Shown: piece by piece, positions 33,295-42,597 of the stretch
How the letters are laid out: every line of letters starts with the position of its first letter
Position numbering within the stretch: the first letter of the stretch is position 1
Notes under the pieces: generated by a model
What the model saw: the letters and a program-made list of their open reading frames with translations, nothing else
Told to the model about the DNA's origin: nothing
The model's database searches: none
Origin: Myxococcus qinghaiensis
GTDB lineage: Bacteria; Myxococcota; Myxococcia; Myxococcales; Myxococcaceae
Reading direction: 5' to 3'
DNA: 64,000 nucleotides
Assembly (NCBI RefSeq): GCF_024198215.1
Contig: NZ_JAKCFA010000014.1
Span: forward strand, 124,001-188,000
Made by a program: the position numbers and the translations under genes

Positions 33295-34863
33295 ATGACG
33301 ATGACGTTTCCCACGTTCCATGCGGAAGCCGTGTCTGACTTCCATCCCGCCCCCTCCGTGGAAGAGCTCGAGGCGACGAAGCTGCAGGTCTCACGCACTC
33401 CGCCCAAGGAGGCGGGAGTCCTGGGCATCCCGCTGGGAGTCGAGGGTGAGGTCCCTCGTGAGCTGGGGCTCAGCCGGGCCCAGCTCAAGGCCGCTGGCTT
33501 CGAGGGCAAGGTCGGCCAATCCCTCGTCATTCCGCGCTCGGAGGGTCCCGCGTTCATCGTCGTCGGCATCGGGGAAAAGGCAGACAGCGACCTGGCGTCC
33601 CTCCGGAATGCCGCGGCTGCCTTCGCACGGGCGGCGGGCCACTACGTCCAACTCGGCTTCACCCTGCCGGAGCTCGGCGATATCGCGCCGGACGTCGCGG
33701 CGCAGGCGGTCGTCGAGGGCATCCTCCTGGCGCGCTACCGCTATCGCCCGCTCAAGCGCACGTCCCAGCAGGAGCCGGCGCTCGAGGGCCTCACGCTCCT
33801 GTCGCCGTCGCTGCCCATCGAAGAGGTGAAGCGCGGCGTGGAGCGCGGCCGAATCACGGCCCGGGCCGCCGAGCTGGCTCGGGACCTGGCCAACGCGCCC
33901 GCCACGCTCCTCACCGCCCGCCGCGTCGAGGAGATTGCGCGCGTGGTGGCGGCGGCGTCGGGGCTGGACATCGAGGTCTACGACGAGAAGGCCCTCGCCA
34001 AGATGGGCTGCGGCGGCATGCTCGGCGTGAACGCCGGGAGCGCCGAGCCTCCCCGCCTCATCAAGCTGTCGTACCGGCCGAAGGACGCGCGCGGGAAGGC
34101 GCTGGAGCCCGTCGGCCGCGTCTCGTTGATTGGCAAGGGCATCATGTATGACTCAGGGGGCCTCGGGCTGAAGCCGAATGACCTGGTCCACGCCGCGATG
34201 AAGACAGACATGTCCGGCGCGGGAGCCATCCTGGCCGCCATGTCGACCCTGTCCTCGCTCGGTGCCAGGTCCGCCGTCACCGGGTACCTCATGTGCACGG
34301 ACAACATGCCGGGCGGCAAGGCGATGCGGCTGGGCGACGTGCTGACGGCCCGGGGCGGGAAGACGATTGAGGTCCTCAACACCGACGCCGAGGGCCGGCT
34401 GGTGATGATGGATGGCCTGGTCCTGGCGACGGAGGAGCAGCCGCCCCCCGACGCCATCCTCGACATCGCCACGCTCACCGGGGCTTGCGAGCGCGCGCTG
34501 GGCAACGACAACGCCGGAGTCATGGGCAACCACCAGGGCATCGTCGACCAGGTGCGCGCGGCGGCCGAGAAGTCCGACGAGACGGTGTGGCAGTTCCCGC
34601 TCGACAAGCGCCTGCGCTCGGAGCTCGATTCGGAGGTCGCCGACCTGAAGAACATCGGAGGCGTGAACGCGGGGCAGATAACAGCGGGCCTTTTCCTGGA
34701 GGAGTTCGTCAACGGCATCCCCTGGGCACACATCGACATGGCGGGGACGTCGCGAGTCGAAAGCGACAAGGGCTGGCGCTCCAAGGGCGCCACGGGCTAC
34801 GGCACGCGGCTGCTCATCGACTTCCTGCTCGCGTTCAGCGCGCCGAAGGAAACCCGCCACTGA
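33295..34863 (+). CDS. pepA: leucyl aminopeptidase, M17 family
   Basis: A 522-residue cytosolic zinc or manganese aminopeptidase removing N-terminal residues from peptides. The catalytic domain has the metal ligands and active-site residues in GKGIMYDSGGLGLKP, MKTDMSGAGAILAAM and NTDAEGRLVMMDGLVLA, plus DIATLTGACERALGNDNAGVMGN-like sequence in the hexamer-forming region. The N-terminal macro-like domain covers about residues 1-165. The ATG at 33295 is close to another ATG two codons on. It forms a single-gene unit with a strong hairpin after the stop. Confidence 0.93.
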   Translation: MTMTFPTFHAEAVSDFHPAPSVEELEATKLQVSRTPPKEAGVLGIPLGVEGEVPRELGLSRAQLKAAGFEGKVGQSLVIPRSEGPAFIVVGIGEKADSDLASLRNAAAAFARAAGHYVQLGFTLPELGDIAPDVAAQAVVEGILLARYRYRPLKRTSQQEPALEGLTLLSPSLPIEEVKRGVERGRITARAAELARDLANAPATLLTARRVEEIARVVAAASGLDIEVYDEKALAKMGCGGMLGVNAGSAEPPRLIKLSYRPKDARGKALEPVGRVSLIGKGIMYDSGGLGLKPNDLVHAAMKTDMSGAGAILAAMSTLSSLGARSAVTGYLMCTDNMPGGKAMRLGDVLTARGGKTIEVLNTDAEGRLVMMDGLVLATEEQPPPDAILDIATLTGACERALGNDNAGVMGNHQGIVDQVRAAAEKSDETVWQFPLDKRLRSELDSEVADLKNIGGVNAGQITAGLFLEEFVNGIPWAHIDMAGTSRVESDKGWRSKGATGYGTRLLIDFLLAFSAPKETRH

Positions 34864-34871
34864 CGTCGCCA

Positions 34872-34901
34872 GCGGGCGCCTCACCCAGGAGGGGCGCCCG
34901 C
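34872..34901. terminator. hairpin after pepA
   Basis: GCGGGCGCC at 34872-34880 pairs with GGCGCCCGC at 34893-34901 (9 bp, 12-nt loop), 8 bases after the pepA stop. No U-tract. Confidence 0.65.
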
Positions 34902-34938
34902 CCGGCCTTCATCGCTGGAAGTGCGCCTTCGCGCGGGC

Positions 34939-34974
34939 CCGGGAGTCGCATGAGTGCTCCATCACGACTCCCGG
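34939..34974. terminator. second hairpin between convergent genes
   Basis: CCGGGAGTCG at 34939-34948 pairs perfectly with CGACTCCCGG at 34965-34974 (10 bp, 16-nt loop). It sits just outside the stop of the convergent DUF4114-like gene and may serve that gene. Confidence 0.5.
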
Positions 34975-34993
34975 ACCGTGTCTCAGGGCGCGC

Positions 34994-37111
34994 TCAAGGC
35001 AGGCGCGTCAGCTCGTAGCCGATGTCGACATTGGAGATCTCTGGCTGACACAGGTAGTCGGCCGTGCCGAGCCACGCCTGCCAGCACAGGCTCTGCCCGC
35101 GGACAGCCGAAACATCCAGGACGCTCTCCGAAGTGCCCGCCCCCAGGGGCGCGGGGATGAAGGTGGGCGAAGCGTTGGGAAGACAGACCCCGTCCGTGCA
35201 GCGCTGGCAGTCGGGGGAGATGGAGTAGCTCGTGTAGGGATGGCTCATGTCCGAGCACCTGGGACCGAACGCATCCGACTTCGCCACCCTCACGCGCGAG
35301 ACGAAGCAGCGCGGGTCCAGGTCCCGGGGCAGGGCGTCGAGTGAGGCACTGAACACGACTCCCGAGGGCTCGGCCCGCAGCTCGAACACGGCGTTGGCGA
35401 AGTCCCGGTCGCCGCCGCCGTTGAGGTCCTCCCAGCCCATCAGCCAACGGTTGGGATAGGAGGCCGGCGAGGCCAGGGCCAAGTGCGGCATGGCGCCGTT
35501 CGACGAGGCGGGGACGACGAAGTGCACCCCCGGCAGCGTGATGGCGCCGTACTCGGGCCGGTACAGCATGGCGTGCGCGGGCTCTTCCAGCCAGCCACAG
35601 AGCCGTCGGGTGGTGCCCGGCAGGACGCACGCGCCGCCCCCGTAGGGGTTCTGGCGGTCGCAGGTCGTGCGGTAGACGCAGCCCTGGTGGAACTCGGCCG
35701 CGGGACTGGTGCCCCGGGTGTCCAGGTCCAGGTTCCAGGAGGACTTGGAGAAGAACACGGAGACGGGCGTCTGGAGGAACAGGGAGCACCTGCCGTCCGG
35801 CGCCTTCTTCAAGCAGGGGAAGGTGATGCCAGCGTCCGCGGGCGTGTGCTTGCTTTCGTAGTAGGCGACGAGGAAGAAGACGATTTCGCGGTGACGCGGG
35901 ATGTCCCCCAGCCGGATTCGCCGGTCACTCGGCGAGAAGCCGGGGTCCGGGTTGGTGGGTCTGCGCACGCCCTGCTGCGTGTACGCGGAGACGTCGTAAT
36001 CGGGGATGCCATCCGGCGGGGTGAGGCGCGCGTCCGGGACGGCGCCCATCTGGTTGTAGGTGGTCGAGTTCTCGTCATCGTCCGTGAGGAGGACGACGAG
36101 GTTGCCCAACCCCTTGAAGTCGTTGTCCGGCAGGGCTGGCTCGAGCAGGTTGGGGATGCGCGGGTAGCGTCCCCAATCCGAGTAGCCATTCATGTTGGTG
36201 TCGGGCTCCCATTGCCCCACGACGTCCACGGCGTAGACGCTCTGGCCCTGTCCCGGCCGGGGGTCCGTCAGCGGCTGGCGACGAAAGGTCGCCTGACAGC
36301 CAGCGTTCGTCGCGAGCGCCGGGCTGCTGTACGTGAAGCCCCCGGAGACGAACGTCCGCGGGCACCGCGGCGTCACGCCGATGTAGGGCCGCGCCTGGGG
36401 GCCGCTGGGCGGCGCGAGGTTGTAGAGGTCTTCGTGGAGGTCGGCGATGCCATTGCCGTTCGTGTCGAGCAGCTCGTCGTTGGCGCCGACGTAGCCGCGC
36501 GCCACGAGGTCGTCGTGGTACATCCACCCCAGCGTGTGGCTGGCGTCGGCGCTCTTGCGCACCAACTGGACCGACAGCGACACGTTGTCCTCGAAGGCGA
36601 TCCGCTCCGCGTTCAAGGGCCTCGGCGGCAGCGCCAGCCGCAGGGTTCCGTTCTGTGAGACGGTGACGCCGTTCATGTGGCTGAACTGGCTGCCCGCGAA
36701 CGGCGGCTGGTAGTCGACGGACAAATCACCGCCGACGTTGAAGGTGAAGGCCACCTCGGACGTGAGGCCGTGCGCGTTGGTGACGGCCACCTTCACCGGC
36801 GCGCTGTCGGGGGGAAGGCAGTCGGGCGCGGTCCAGGTGACCTCGCTCGCGGTGGCACCGTGGACGGGTGGCGCCAGGGTCCCCTCCGTGGTGGTCCACG
36901 TGAAGGTGAGCGGCGAACCCTGGGGGTCGCTCGCCGCCACGCCGAGCACCGACGTGCCTCGTGACGGCACCTGCTCGGCGGACTGCGTGGTGCTCTCGAT
37001 TCGGGGTGGCAGCAGCGCGAGCGCCGCGGGCTCGGCCTGGGCGCTCGTCGCGAAGAACAGCAGACAGCCCAAGGTCAACCACCTTGGGGCGGGGCGGGAT
37101 TGCATGCGCAT
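34994..37111 (-). CDS. secreted protein with DUF4114-like domain
   Basis: A 705-residue exported protein starting MRMQSRPAPRWLTLGCLLFF with cleavage near SAQA; the ATG at 37111 was chosen because it begins the signal sequence and has CAGGA upstream. Residues 25-135 are an Ig-like or Kelch-like beta domain (VLGVAASDPQGSPLTFTW). The middle contains an aspartate-rich, calcium-binding-like segment (DTNGNGIADLHEDLYNL). Near residues 570-590 LMGWEDLNGGGDRDFANAVF is the core of a DUF4114 domain, in which EDL and DRDF are the conserved acidic motifs. Several C-terminal cysteines suggest disulfides. Role unknown; probably surface or matrix. Confidence 0.78.
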   Translation of the reverse strand: MRMQSRPAPRWLTLGCLLFFATSAQAEPAALALLPPRIESTTQSAEQVPSRGTSVLGVAASDPQGSPLTFTWTTTEGTLAPPVHGATASEVTWTAPDCLPPDSAPVKVAVTNAHGLTSEVAFTFNVGGDLSVDYQPPFAGSQFSHMNGVTVSQNGTLRLALPPRPLNAERIAFEDNVSLSVQLVRKSADASHTLGWMYHDDLVARGYVGANDELLDTNGNGIADLHEDLYNLAPPSGPQARPYIGVTPRCPRTFVSGGFTYSSPALATNAGCQATFRRQPLTDPRPGQGQSVYAVDVVGQWEPDTNMNGYSDWGRYPRIPNLLEPALPDNDFKGLGNLVVLLTDDDENSTTYNQMGAVPDARLTPPDGIPDYDVSAYTQQGVRRPTNPDPGFSPSDRRIRLGDIPRHREIVFFLVAYYESKHTPADAGITFPCLKKAPDGRCSLFLQTPVSVFFSKSSWNLDLDTRGTSPAAEFHQGCVYRTTCDRQNPYGGGACVLPGTTRRLCGWLEEPAHAMLYRPEYGAITLPGVHFVVPASSNGAMPHLALASPASYPNRWLMGWEDLNGGGDRDFANAVFELRAEPSGVVFSASLDALPRDLDPRCFVSRVRVAKSDAFGPRCSDMSHPYTSYSISPDCQRCTDGVCLPNASPTFIPAPLGAGTSESVLDVSAVRGQSLCWQAWLGTADYLCQPEISNVDIGYELTRLP

Positions 37112-37160
37112 GGGGTCCTGGGAGCGGCGTGTCCGCGCACGGCGGCGCACGCGTTGGGAG

Positions 37161-37184
37161 CGTCACCTTCCGAAGTCGGTGACG
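37161..37184. promoter_or_regulatory. inverted repeat upstream of secreted protein gene
   Basis: CGTCACC at 37161-37167 pairs with GGTGACG at 37178-37184 around 10 bases. It lies 50 bp upstream of the start of the minus-strand secreted protein gene and 170 bp after the stop of the Cys-rich lipoprotein, so it could be an operator or a weak terminator. Confidence 0.3.
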
Positions 37185-37352
37185 GCCCAGTGACGCGGGG
37201 CTTTCCAGAAAATTCTAGGATGCAGGTTCGGCTGGTTTTCGCCCCGAGCGGCCCCACGAGTGCCTTGACGTCGTTGCCCGCGCCGGCATCCTGCCGCGCC
37301 CCATGCCAGTCCTTCGTGGTGCCGTCACCTTCTCACGTCAATCACGGCCCGG

Positions 37353-37637
37353 TCAGGAGCAGGAGCTGTCGCAGTACGGCGCGCCATAGGGCTGCGTACA
37401 ACAGACATCGTGGGCGTACGGACACGTGTTGTTGACGCAAGACAGCCGGCACAGCCCCTCTTCCGTCGAGCCCGGCAAATAGGCACACGTCGTGCCCCCA
37501 GGGCACTCGCCCGTGCCGCTCTCGCACGCGAGCCCCTGCTCCTGGCTTCCGAGCGCATCCTCCGCGCCCGCGACTTCGGTACCGCACGCCATCAGCCCTG
37601 CTGCACACAGCGCCATGACAGACAGCCATCGCCACAT
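37353..37637 (-). CDS. small cysteine-rich lipoprotein
   Basis: A 94-residue exported protein. The signal peptide MWRWLSVMALCAAGLMAC ends in a lipobox with Cys18. The mature part has ten further cysteines in about 58 residues (spacings include CESGTGEC, CRLSC, CC and CDSSC), giving a small disulfide-bonded domain. I do not recognise a named family. It may be co-transcribed with the YhhN gene, whose stop lies 37 bp upstream. Confidence 0.75.
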   Translation of the reverse strand: MWRWLSVMALCAAGLMACGTEVAGAEDALGSQEQGLACESGTGECPGGTTCAYLPGSTEEGLCRLSCVNNTCPYAHDVCCTQPYGAPYCDSSCS

Positions 37638-37673
37638 GAGAGCCTCCTTCGGGGACCCGCCAACGATACGCTT

Positions 37674-38375
37674 TCACGACACCAGCGGGTGCGCCGTGCT
37701 CACGGCTTCGGTGCGCGGTCCACGCGCGGAGAGGGCGATGCTGAGCTGCGCGGCCCAGTACAACAGCATGATGGCGTAGCTGGCGCCCGGCAGGGGGCGC
37801 ACGAAGAGTTTGATGGCGAGCAGTCCGTCACTCGCGGCGAACAACAGCGCGCCAGCGACCGCGGCCCGCTGCTCGAAGGGGGACAGGCCAGACGCCCCCA
37901 AGAGCGCCGTCGCACGCCAGGACATCGTGCAGATGACGACGACGTAGGCCGTCACTGGAAGCGCCATCGCACCCAGGCTCGGCCACAGCAGCACGCTGGC
38001 GCTCACGGCCAGCAACAGGAAGGGCAGCGCCCTCCCCCACTGGAGCCCGCGCGTCACGGTGAGGTACGCGGCGGTGTAGCTCACATGGGCCAGCAGGAAG
38101 GCGCCCAGGCCGGGAAGGAACATCCCCGGCCCTCCCTCCAGCAGCACGTCACCCAAGAGCGACAACCCCAGCCCGGCAAACACCCACCGGGCATACCGCT
38201 CCCGAGGCGGCCACTGCCACAACAGCAGGCAGAGCATGGGCAAGGCCTTGGTGACGAGCCGCAGCTCGGGGCGTCCCGTGTCCAGCACGAGGAGGAAACC
38301 CACCGCGCCCGCGACTCCGACTCCCCCGAGAATCCTCGTCCCACCCGCTGTCAGCATGCGCCGCACCTTGCCCAC
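37674..38375 (-). CDS. YhhN-family membrane protein
   Basis: A 233-residue protein with about eight hydrophobic helices. It fits the YhhN/TMEM86 family, whose animal members are lysoplasmalogenases cleaving the vinyl-ether bond. Family-like features are the K-P pair in LVTKALPMLCLLLW, the acidic GLSLLGDVLL segment, LAHVSYTAAYL and the C-terminal LLFAASDGLLAIK. Myxobacteria make ether lipids and plasmalogens, which suits this activity, but bacterial members are not proven to have it. An internal ATG at 38357 is an alternative start. Confidence 0.82.
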   Translation of the reverse strand: MGKVRRMLTAGGTRILGGVGVAGAVGFLLVLDTGRPELRLVTKALPMLCLLLWQWPPRERYARWVFAGLGLSLLGDVLLEGGPGMFLPGLGAFLLAHVSYTAAYLTVTRGLQWGRALPFLLLAVSASVLLWPSLGAMALPVTAYVVVICTMSWRATALLGASGLSPFEQRAAVAGALLFAASDGLLAIKLFVRPLPGASYAIMLLYWAAQLSIALSARGPRTEAVSTAHPLVS

Positions 38376-38466
38376 CGGACGTCCTCGGGGCCACGTCCGA
38401 CCGCACAGACGACCTGGGTGCCACCCGCCTCGATGGCGCCGACGAGAACCTCCTGCCGCACCTCGT

Positions 38467-39684
38467 TCACAGCGAATCCTCGACAGGGCGCTCGGAGGTC
38501 ACCTTCCACAGTTGCCCCGAGTCGTTGCAGCCTGTCTTGGCGAGGATGGGGATGTTGTTGGCCCTGCTGTCATTGACGATGTCCAGCGACAGCGCATCGC
38601 CCTGCGCCTGGGTCGTCAGCCGGTAGATGCCATTGGGCTCCGGAATCAGCTTCCATCGCTGCTCCGGAACAGCCGCCGACTTGACGAGGAGGGGGCGATT
38701 GCCGGCGGTGTTGGCCAGGGACAGGCTGGTCCCTCGCCACTGGGTCGTCAGTCGGTAGAAGCCGTTGGCCTCCGGCGTCAGCTTCCACAGTTGCCCCGTG
38801 TACCGGCCCGTCCTGGCGAGGATGGGGATGTTGTTGGCCTTGTCGTCCCCGAGAATGTCCAGCGACATCCCATCGCCCTGCCACAGGGTCGTCAACCGGT
38901 AGTAGCAGCGGGCATCGAAGGGGGCGGACACCGGCGACGGAGTGGATGTCGTGGGCGGGGTGGGTGTCGTGGTCGTGGGCAGCTGCCACACCTGCTGGAG
39001 CAGCGCGAGCATGCCCGGGTCATGCCTGGCCAGGTCTTCACGTGTGAAGGGATAGAAGTCGTTGCGGCCGAAGAGCGCCTCCGAGGTCTCCGCGAAGAAC
39101 TCCCAATCGTCATTCATCGCATAGGCACGCTCGAACGTGGCGGGCACTTCGGGCCCACGCCAGCGCTCCACGCAGTCGTAGCTCTTGTTTTCAATCGCGC
39201 GCGCATAGGCTGCCATGATGCCGGCGTGCTCGCCGAGCACATGGTCGTAATAGGCATGGCTGAGCTCGTGGAGCACGAAGATGGGCATCCGCCTGGTTTC
39301 CTTCTCGAAGATGAGGACGTTCGAGAACTCGATGCTCTTCAGCATCGCCAGGTTGCGACCACTCTGGCGCAGCAAGACATCGCCAGCATGGTACCGAGCC
39401 ACCGGCGGCTCGCCGGGATAGGGCGGCGACAGCCACAGCGTCACCTTGCGGAGCTGGGCCACGGGGCCCGCGGGGACAATCCGGACGACCTCCTTGAGCT
39501 GCGCCGCCAGGAGCACCAGGGCCTTGTCCGTCAGGGGCTTGTTCGCCGCTGCCAGCAGGCGGTCATCGATGCGAACCGTCCAGCCCTCCAGGGTCTGGGT
39601 CTGGTAGGTGGGAGCGGGGCTGGCCGCGGAGGCGACGCAAGCGAATACCAGGGCGGCCAGGAGGAGCCATCGTGGAGGGTGCAT
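38467..39684 (-). CDS. exported zincin with beta-trefoil-like repeats
   Basis: A 405-residue secreted protein with signal peptide (MHPPRWLLLAALVFACVASA). Residues 25-230 carry a zinc-metallopeptidase motif FVLHELSHAYYDHVLGEH, i.e. HELSH with the catalytic Glu, and a downstream FFAETSEALFG whose glutamate could be the third ligand. A Thr/Pro linker (TTTTPTPPTTSTPSP) leads to about 130 residues with three repeats containing YYRLTTLWQGDGMSLDI, FYRLTTQWRGTSLSLAN and IYRLTTQAQGDALSLDI, each ending in QLWK or QRWK as in ricin-type beta-trefoil carbohydrate-binding modules. It is probably an extracellular protease targeted to polysaccharide or glycoprotein. Confidence 0.82.
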   Translation of the reverse strand: MHPPRWLLLAALVFACVASAASPAPTYQTQTLEGWTVRIDDRLLAAANKPLTDKALVLLAAQLKEVVRIVPAGPVAQLRKVTLWLSPPYPGEPPVARYHAGDVLLRQSGRNLAMLKSIEFSNVLIFEKETRRMPIFVLHELSHAYYDHVLGEHAGIMAAYARAIENKSYDCVERWRGPEVPATFERAYAMNDDWEFFAETSEALFGRNDFYPFTREDLARHDPGMLALLQQVWQLPTTTTPTPPTTSTPSPVSAPFDARCYYRLTTLWQGDGMSLDILGDDKANNIPILARTGRYTGQLWKLTPEANGFYRLTTQWRGTSLSLANTAGNRPLLVKSAAVPEQRWKLIPEPNGIYRLTTQAQGDALSLDIVNDSRANNIPILAKTGCNDSGQLWKVTSERPVEDSL

Positions 39685-39775
39685 GCCTCACATCCTACGC
39701 CCAGCGCCGCCGCATCATCCTCCTGCGTCGCCCCTCCCCTGACATTTGTTGGAGGCCCCAGGCCGGTATGCGTGC

Positions 39776-41413
39776 TCACCCCGTGGCGAGCGGCTCCATG
39801 CGGAACCACCGGTAGCCGTACCCCTCCAGCGTCACCCGGTGCCGTCCCGCCTTGCCCGGCATGGAGTGCGCCTCCGACAACAGATGCACCAGCCTGGCCG
39901 GAGGTCCGCCGGGAGAGAAACCCACCTCACAAGCCTTGCCGGACAGGTTGTGCAGCACCACCAGCGTCTCGTCCTTCCAGTCGTAGCGCAGCGCGAGGAC
40001 GTTCTGTTGCTTCACGCGCAGGAGCTTCCACTCGCCCCAGCCCAGCTCCGGGCACTCCTTGCGCATGCGCACCATGCGCTCCATCCAGTTGAGCAGTGAA
40101 GCGGGGTCCCTGCGCTGGTGCTCGACATTGACCTGGGGAAAGCCGAAGGGCGCCTTGGACACCACGGGCCGGAAGGGCTCGGGCGCCCGGGTGAAACCTC
40201 CGTGAGGCTCGTCGGACCACTGCATGGGCGTGCGCACGCTCTGCCGCTCATGCAGGGACAGGTCCTCCCCCATTCCCAGCTCGTCCCCGTACCAGAGCAC
40301 CGGCGTGCCGGGCAGCGAGAGCATCAGGCTGAAGGACAGCTCCAGCCGGCGTCGGTCCCCCGCGAGCATGGGCGCCAGCCGCCTGCGCAGCCCCCGGCCA
40401 TAGAGCTGCATCCTCGGCTCCGGGCCCAGCTCCGCGAACACGCGCTTTCGCGCCGCCGCGGGCAGCCGTCCCAAGTCCAGCTCGTCGTGGTTGCGCAGGA
40501 AGTTCGCCCACTGCGCCAGGTGGGGCAGCCGGGGCGCGGAGCGCAGCGCCTCCGTCAGCGGCGTCGCGTCCTCCGTCACCAGCGAGAGGAAGAAGTTCTG
40601 GTTGGCGGCGAAGTTGAAGACCATCTGCATCCGGTCTCCCTCCTTGCCGTAGAAGTTCATCACCTCGTCCATGGTGACGTTGGCTTCCGCCAGCAGGATG
40701 GCATCCCCGCTGCGCCACGAGAGGAACTCCCGCATCCGGCTGAGCAGCGCGTAGGGGTCCTTGATGCCGTGGTTCTTCATCCCCTTCAGCTCCACGAGGA
40801 AGGGCACCGCGTCCACCCGGAAGCCGGACACGCCCAGCTCCAGCCAGTAGCCCATCACCTTGAGCAGCTCCTCGCGCACGGCGGGATTGGCGATGTTCAG
40901 CTCGGGCTGGAAGGGGAAGAAGCGGTGGAAGTACCAGCGCTTCACCGAGGGGACGTGCGTCCACGTGGTGTGCTGCGAGCCCGGGAAGACCATGCCCTCG
41001 TGCGCGTCGCGCGGCTTCTTGTCGGACCAGACGTAGAAGTCATGGAAGCGGCTGTCGCGGCCCTTGCACGCGTCCAGGAACCACGGATGCCTGTCGCTCG
41101 TGTGGTTGACGACCAGGTCGATGATGACGCGCATGCCGCGCTGCTTCGCCTGGTGGGTGAACTCCACGAAGTCACCCGGAGTCCCCAGCCGGGGGTCCAC
41201 GCCATAGTGGTCGGTGATGTCGTAGCCGTTGTCGCGGTTGGGCGAAGGATGGAAGGGCGTCAACCACAGGCAGGTGACGCCCAGGCCCGCCAGATAGTCC
41301 AGCCGACGCTGGAGGCCGACGAAGTCGCCCACGCCATCGCCGTTGCCGTCCATGAACGTCTCGACGTCCAGGCAGTAGATGACCGCGTTCTTGTACCAGA
41401 GGTCCTGAATCAT
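39776..41413 (-). CDS. GH13 enzyme, trehalose-synthase/amylase-like
   Basis: A 545-residue glycoside hydrolase 13 enzyme. The (beta/alpha)8 barrel has region I VVNHTSD, region II GFRVDAVPF with nucleophile Asp201, region III LLAEANV with acid/base Glu243, and region IV LRNHDELDL with Asp310. The N-terminus WYKNAVIYCLDVETFMDGNG and the pattern DLVVNHTSDRHPWF resemble trehalose synthase (TreS), which isomerises maltose and trehalose, but the enzyme lacks the linked maltokinase part and might be an alpha-glucosidase or glucosyltransferase. There is no signal peptide, so it is cytoplasmic. It is divergent from the luciferase-like oxidoreductase. Confidence 0.87.
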   Translation of the reverse strand: MIQDLWYKNAVIYCLDVETFMDGNGDGVGDFVGLQRRLDYLAGLGVTCLWLTPFHPSPNRDNGYDITDHYGVDPRLGTPGDFVEFTHQAKQRGMRVIIDLVVNHTSDRHPWFLDACKGRDSRFHDFYVWSDKKPRDAHEGMVFPGSQHTTWTHVPSVKRWYFHRFFPFQPELNIANPAVREELLKVMGYWLELGVSGFRVDAVPFLVELKGMKNHGIKDPYALLSRMREFLSWRSGDAILLAEANVTMDEVMNFYGKEGDRMQMVFNFAANQNFFLSLVTEDATPLTEALRSAPRLPHLAQWANFLRNHDELDLGRLPAAARKRVFAELGPEPRMQLYGRGLRRRLAPMLAGDRRRLELSFSLMLSLPGTPVLWYGDELGMGEDLSLHERQSVRTPMQWSDEPHGGFTRAPEPFRPVVSKAPFGFPQVNVEHQRRDPASLLNWMERMVRMRKECPELGWGEWKLLRVKQQNVLALRYDWKDETLVVLHNLSGKACEVGFSPGGPPARLVHLLSEAHSMPGKAGRHRVTLEGYGYRWFRMEPLATG

Positions 41414-41546
41414 CCGTCTCCCTGGATGCAGGGTGGTGACGACGCGCGAAAGGCGACACCGCGACGGCCCTCATGCGTGCGACACCTCACACTCGGCCAT
41501 CAGCCAGACTCGCGCGGGTGAGAAGGCGACACCAACGTGCGCGCGC

Positions 41547-42509
41547 ATGCTCACGCTCGGCTACCACGCCTCCCACGAGCAGTTTCCTCCCAGCGAGCTG
41601 CTCCGACTGGTACAGCGCGCGAACGCCGCGGGCTTCACGGCGGCGCTCAACTCCGACCACTTCCACCCCTGGAGCGAGGCCCAGGGACACAGCGGCTTCG
41701 CCTGGAGCTGGATGGGCGCGGCCCTGGCCACCACGAAGCTGACCAGCCTGGGCGTGGTGAACGCACCGGGGCAGCGCTACCACCCCGCCATCATCGCGCA
41801 GGCGCTGGGGACGCTCGCGGAGATGTTTCCAGGACGTGCCTGGGCGGCGCTGGGCAGCGGGCAGCTGGTCAACGAAGGCGTGACAGGAGAGCCCTGGCCG
41901 CCCAAGGACCTGCGCAACGCGCGGCTGCGGGAGTGCGTGGACGTGATGCGGGCCCTCTTCCGGGGGGAGACGGTGACGCACCGGGGGCTCGTCCGGGTGG
42001 AGGAGGCGAAGCTCTACTCACGGCCGGCCCGGCCTCCCCTGCTGGTGGGCGCGGCCATCACTCCCCACACGGCGGAGTGGGTGGGCAGCTGGGCGGATGG
42101 CCTCATCACCGTGAGCAAGCCTCCCGACGAGCTGCGGAAGACGGTGGAGGCCTTCCGTCGCGGCGGTGGTGAAGGCAAGCCGATGTTCCTCAAGGTGCAG
42201 CTCTCCTGGGCCCAGGACGAGCAGGCCGCGCTCCAGGGCGCGATGGAGCAGTGGGCGCCGAACATCTTCGCCAGCTCCGTGCTCACGGACCTGCGCCGCC
42301 CCTCCCAGTTCGAGGAGCTTGCGCGCACGGTGCAGCCCAAGGATTTGGAGGGCCACGTGCGCGTGTCCGCGAGCCTCCAGCGGCACGTGGACTGGCTGGC
42401 CCAGGACGTGGAGCTGGGGTTCAGCCACCTCTACCTGCACAACGTCAATCGCTGGCAGGAGCCATTCATCGACGCCTTCGCCGCGAAGGTCCTCCCGGCG
42501 CTTCGCTGA
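41547..42509 (+). CDS. LLM-class flavin-dependent oxidoreductase
   Basis: A 320-residue luciferase-like TIM-barrel protein using FMN or a related flavin. The start at ATG 41547 gives MLTLGYHASHEQFPPSELL, the usual beginning; the frame upstream lacks family sequence. Typical parts are NSDHFHPWSEAQGHSGFAW, LGVVNAPGQRYHPAIIAQAL and WADGLITVSKPPDEL. It resembles the TIGR03885-type flavinoid oxidoreductases that occur in bacteria lacking F420; the cofactor is an inference. Substrate unknown. It ends at a hairpin and faces the outer-membrane barrel gene. Confidence 0.85.
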   Translation: MLTLGYHASHEQFPPSELLRLVQRANAAGFTAALNSDHFHPWSEAQGHSGFAWSWMGAALATTKLTSLGVVNAPGQRYHPAIIAQALGTLAEMFPGRAWAALGSGQLVNEGVTGEPWPPKDLRNARLRECVDVMRALFRGETVTHRGLVRVEEAKLYSRPARPPLLVGAAITPHTAEWVGSWADGLITVSKPPDELRKTVEAFRRGGGEGKPMFLKVQLSWAQDEQAALQGAMEQWAPNIFASSVLTDLRRPSQFEELARTVQPKDLEGHVRVSASLQRHVDWLAQDVELGFSHLYLHNVNRWQEPFIDAFAAKVLPALR

Positions 42510-42545
42510 ACCTCCGCCACCGACGGAACCGGGCCTCACTCGCAC

Positions 42546-42581
42546 TGACACCCCTGTGAGGGATTCACGACAGGAGTGTCA
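42546..42581. terminator. hairpin with short T-run
   Basis: TGACACCCCTGT at 42546-42557 pairs with 42570-42581 (12 bp, one C-A mismatch, 12-nt loop). On the plus strand a TTTT run at 42594-42597 follows, so it may be a terminator for the luciferase-like gene. Confidence 0.55.
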
Positions 42582-42597
42582 GGAGTCCCACGATTTT

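Noticed and set aside
41547-42509. F420-dependent dehydrogenase
   Set aside because: The sequence fits the luciferase-like group generally, but nothing in it shows F420 rather than FMN use, so the broader call was kept.
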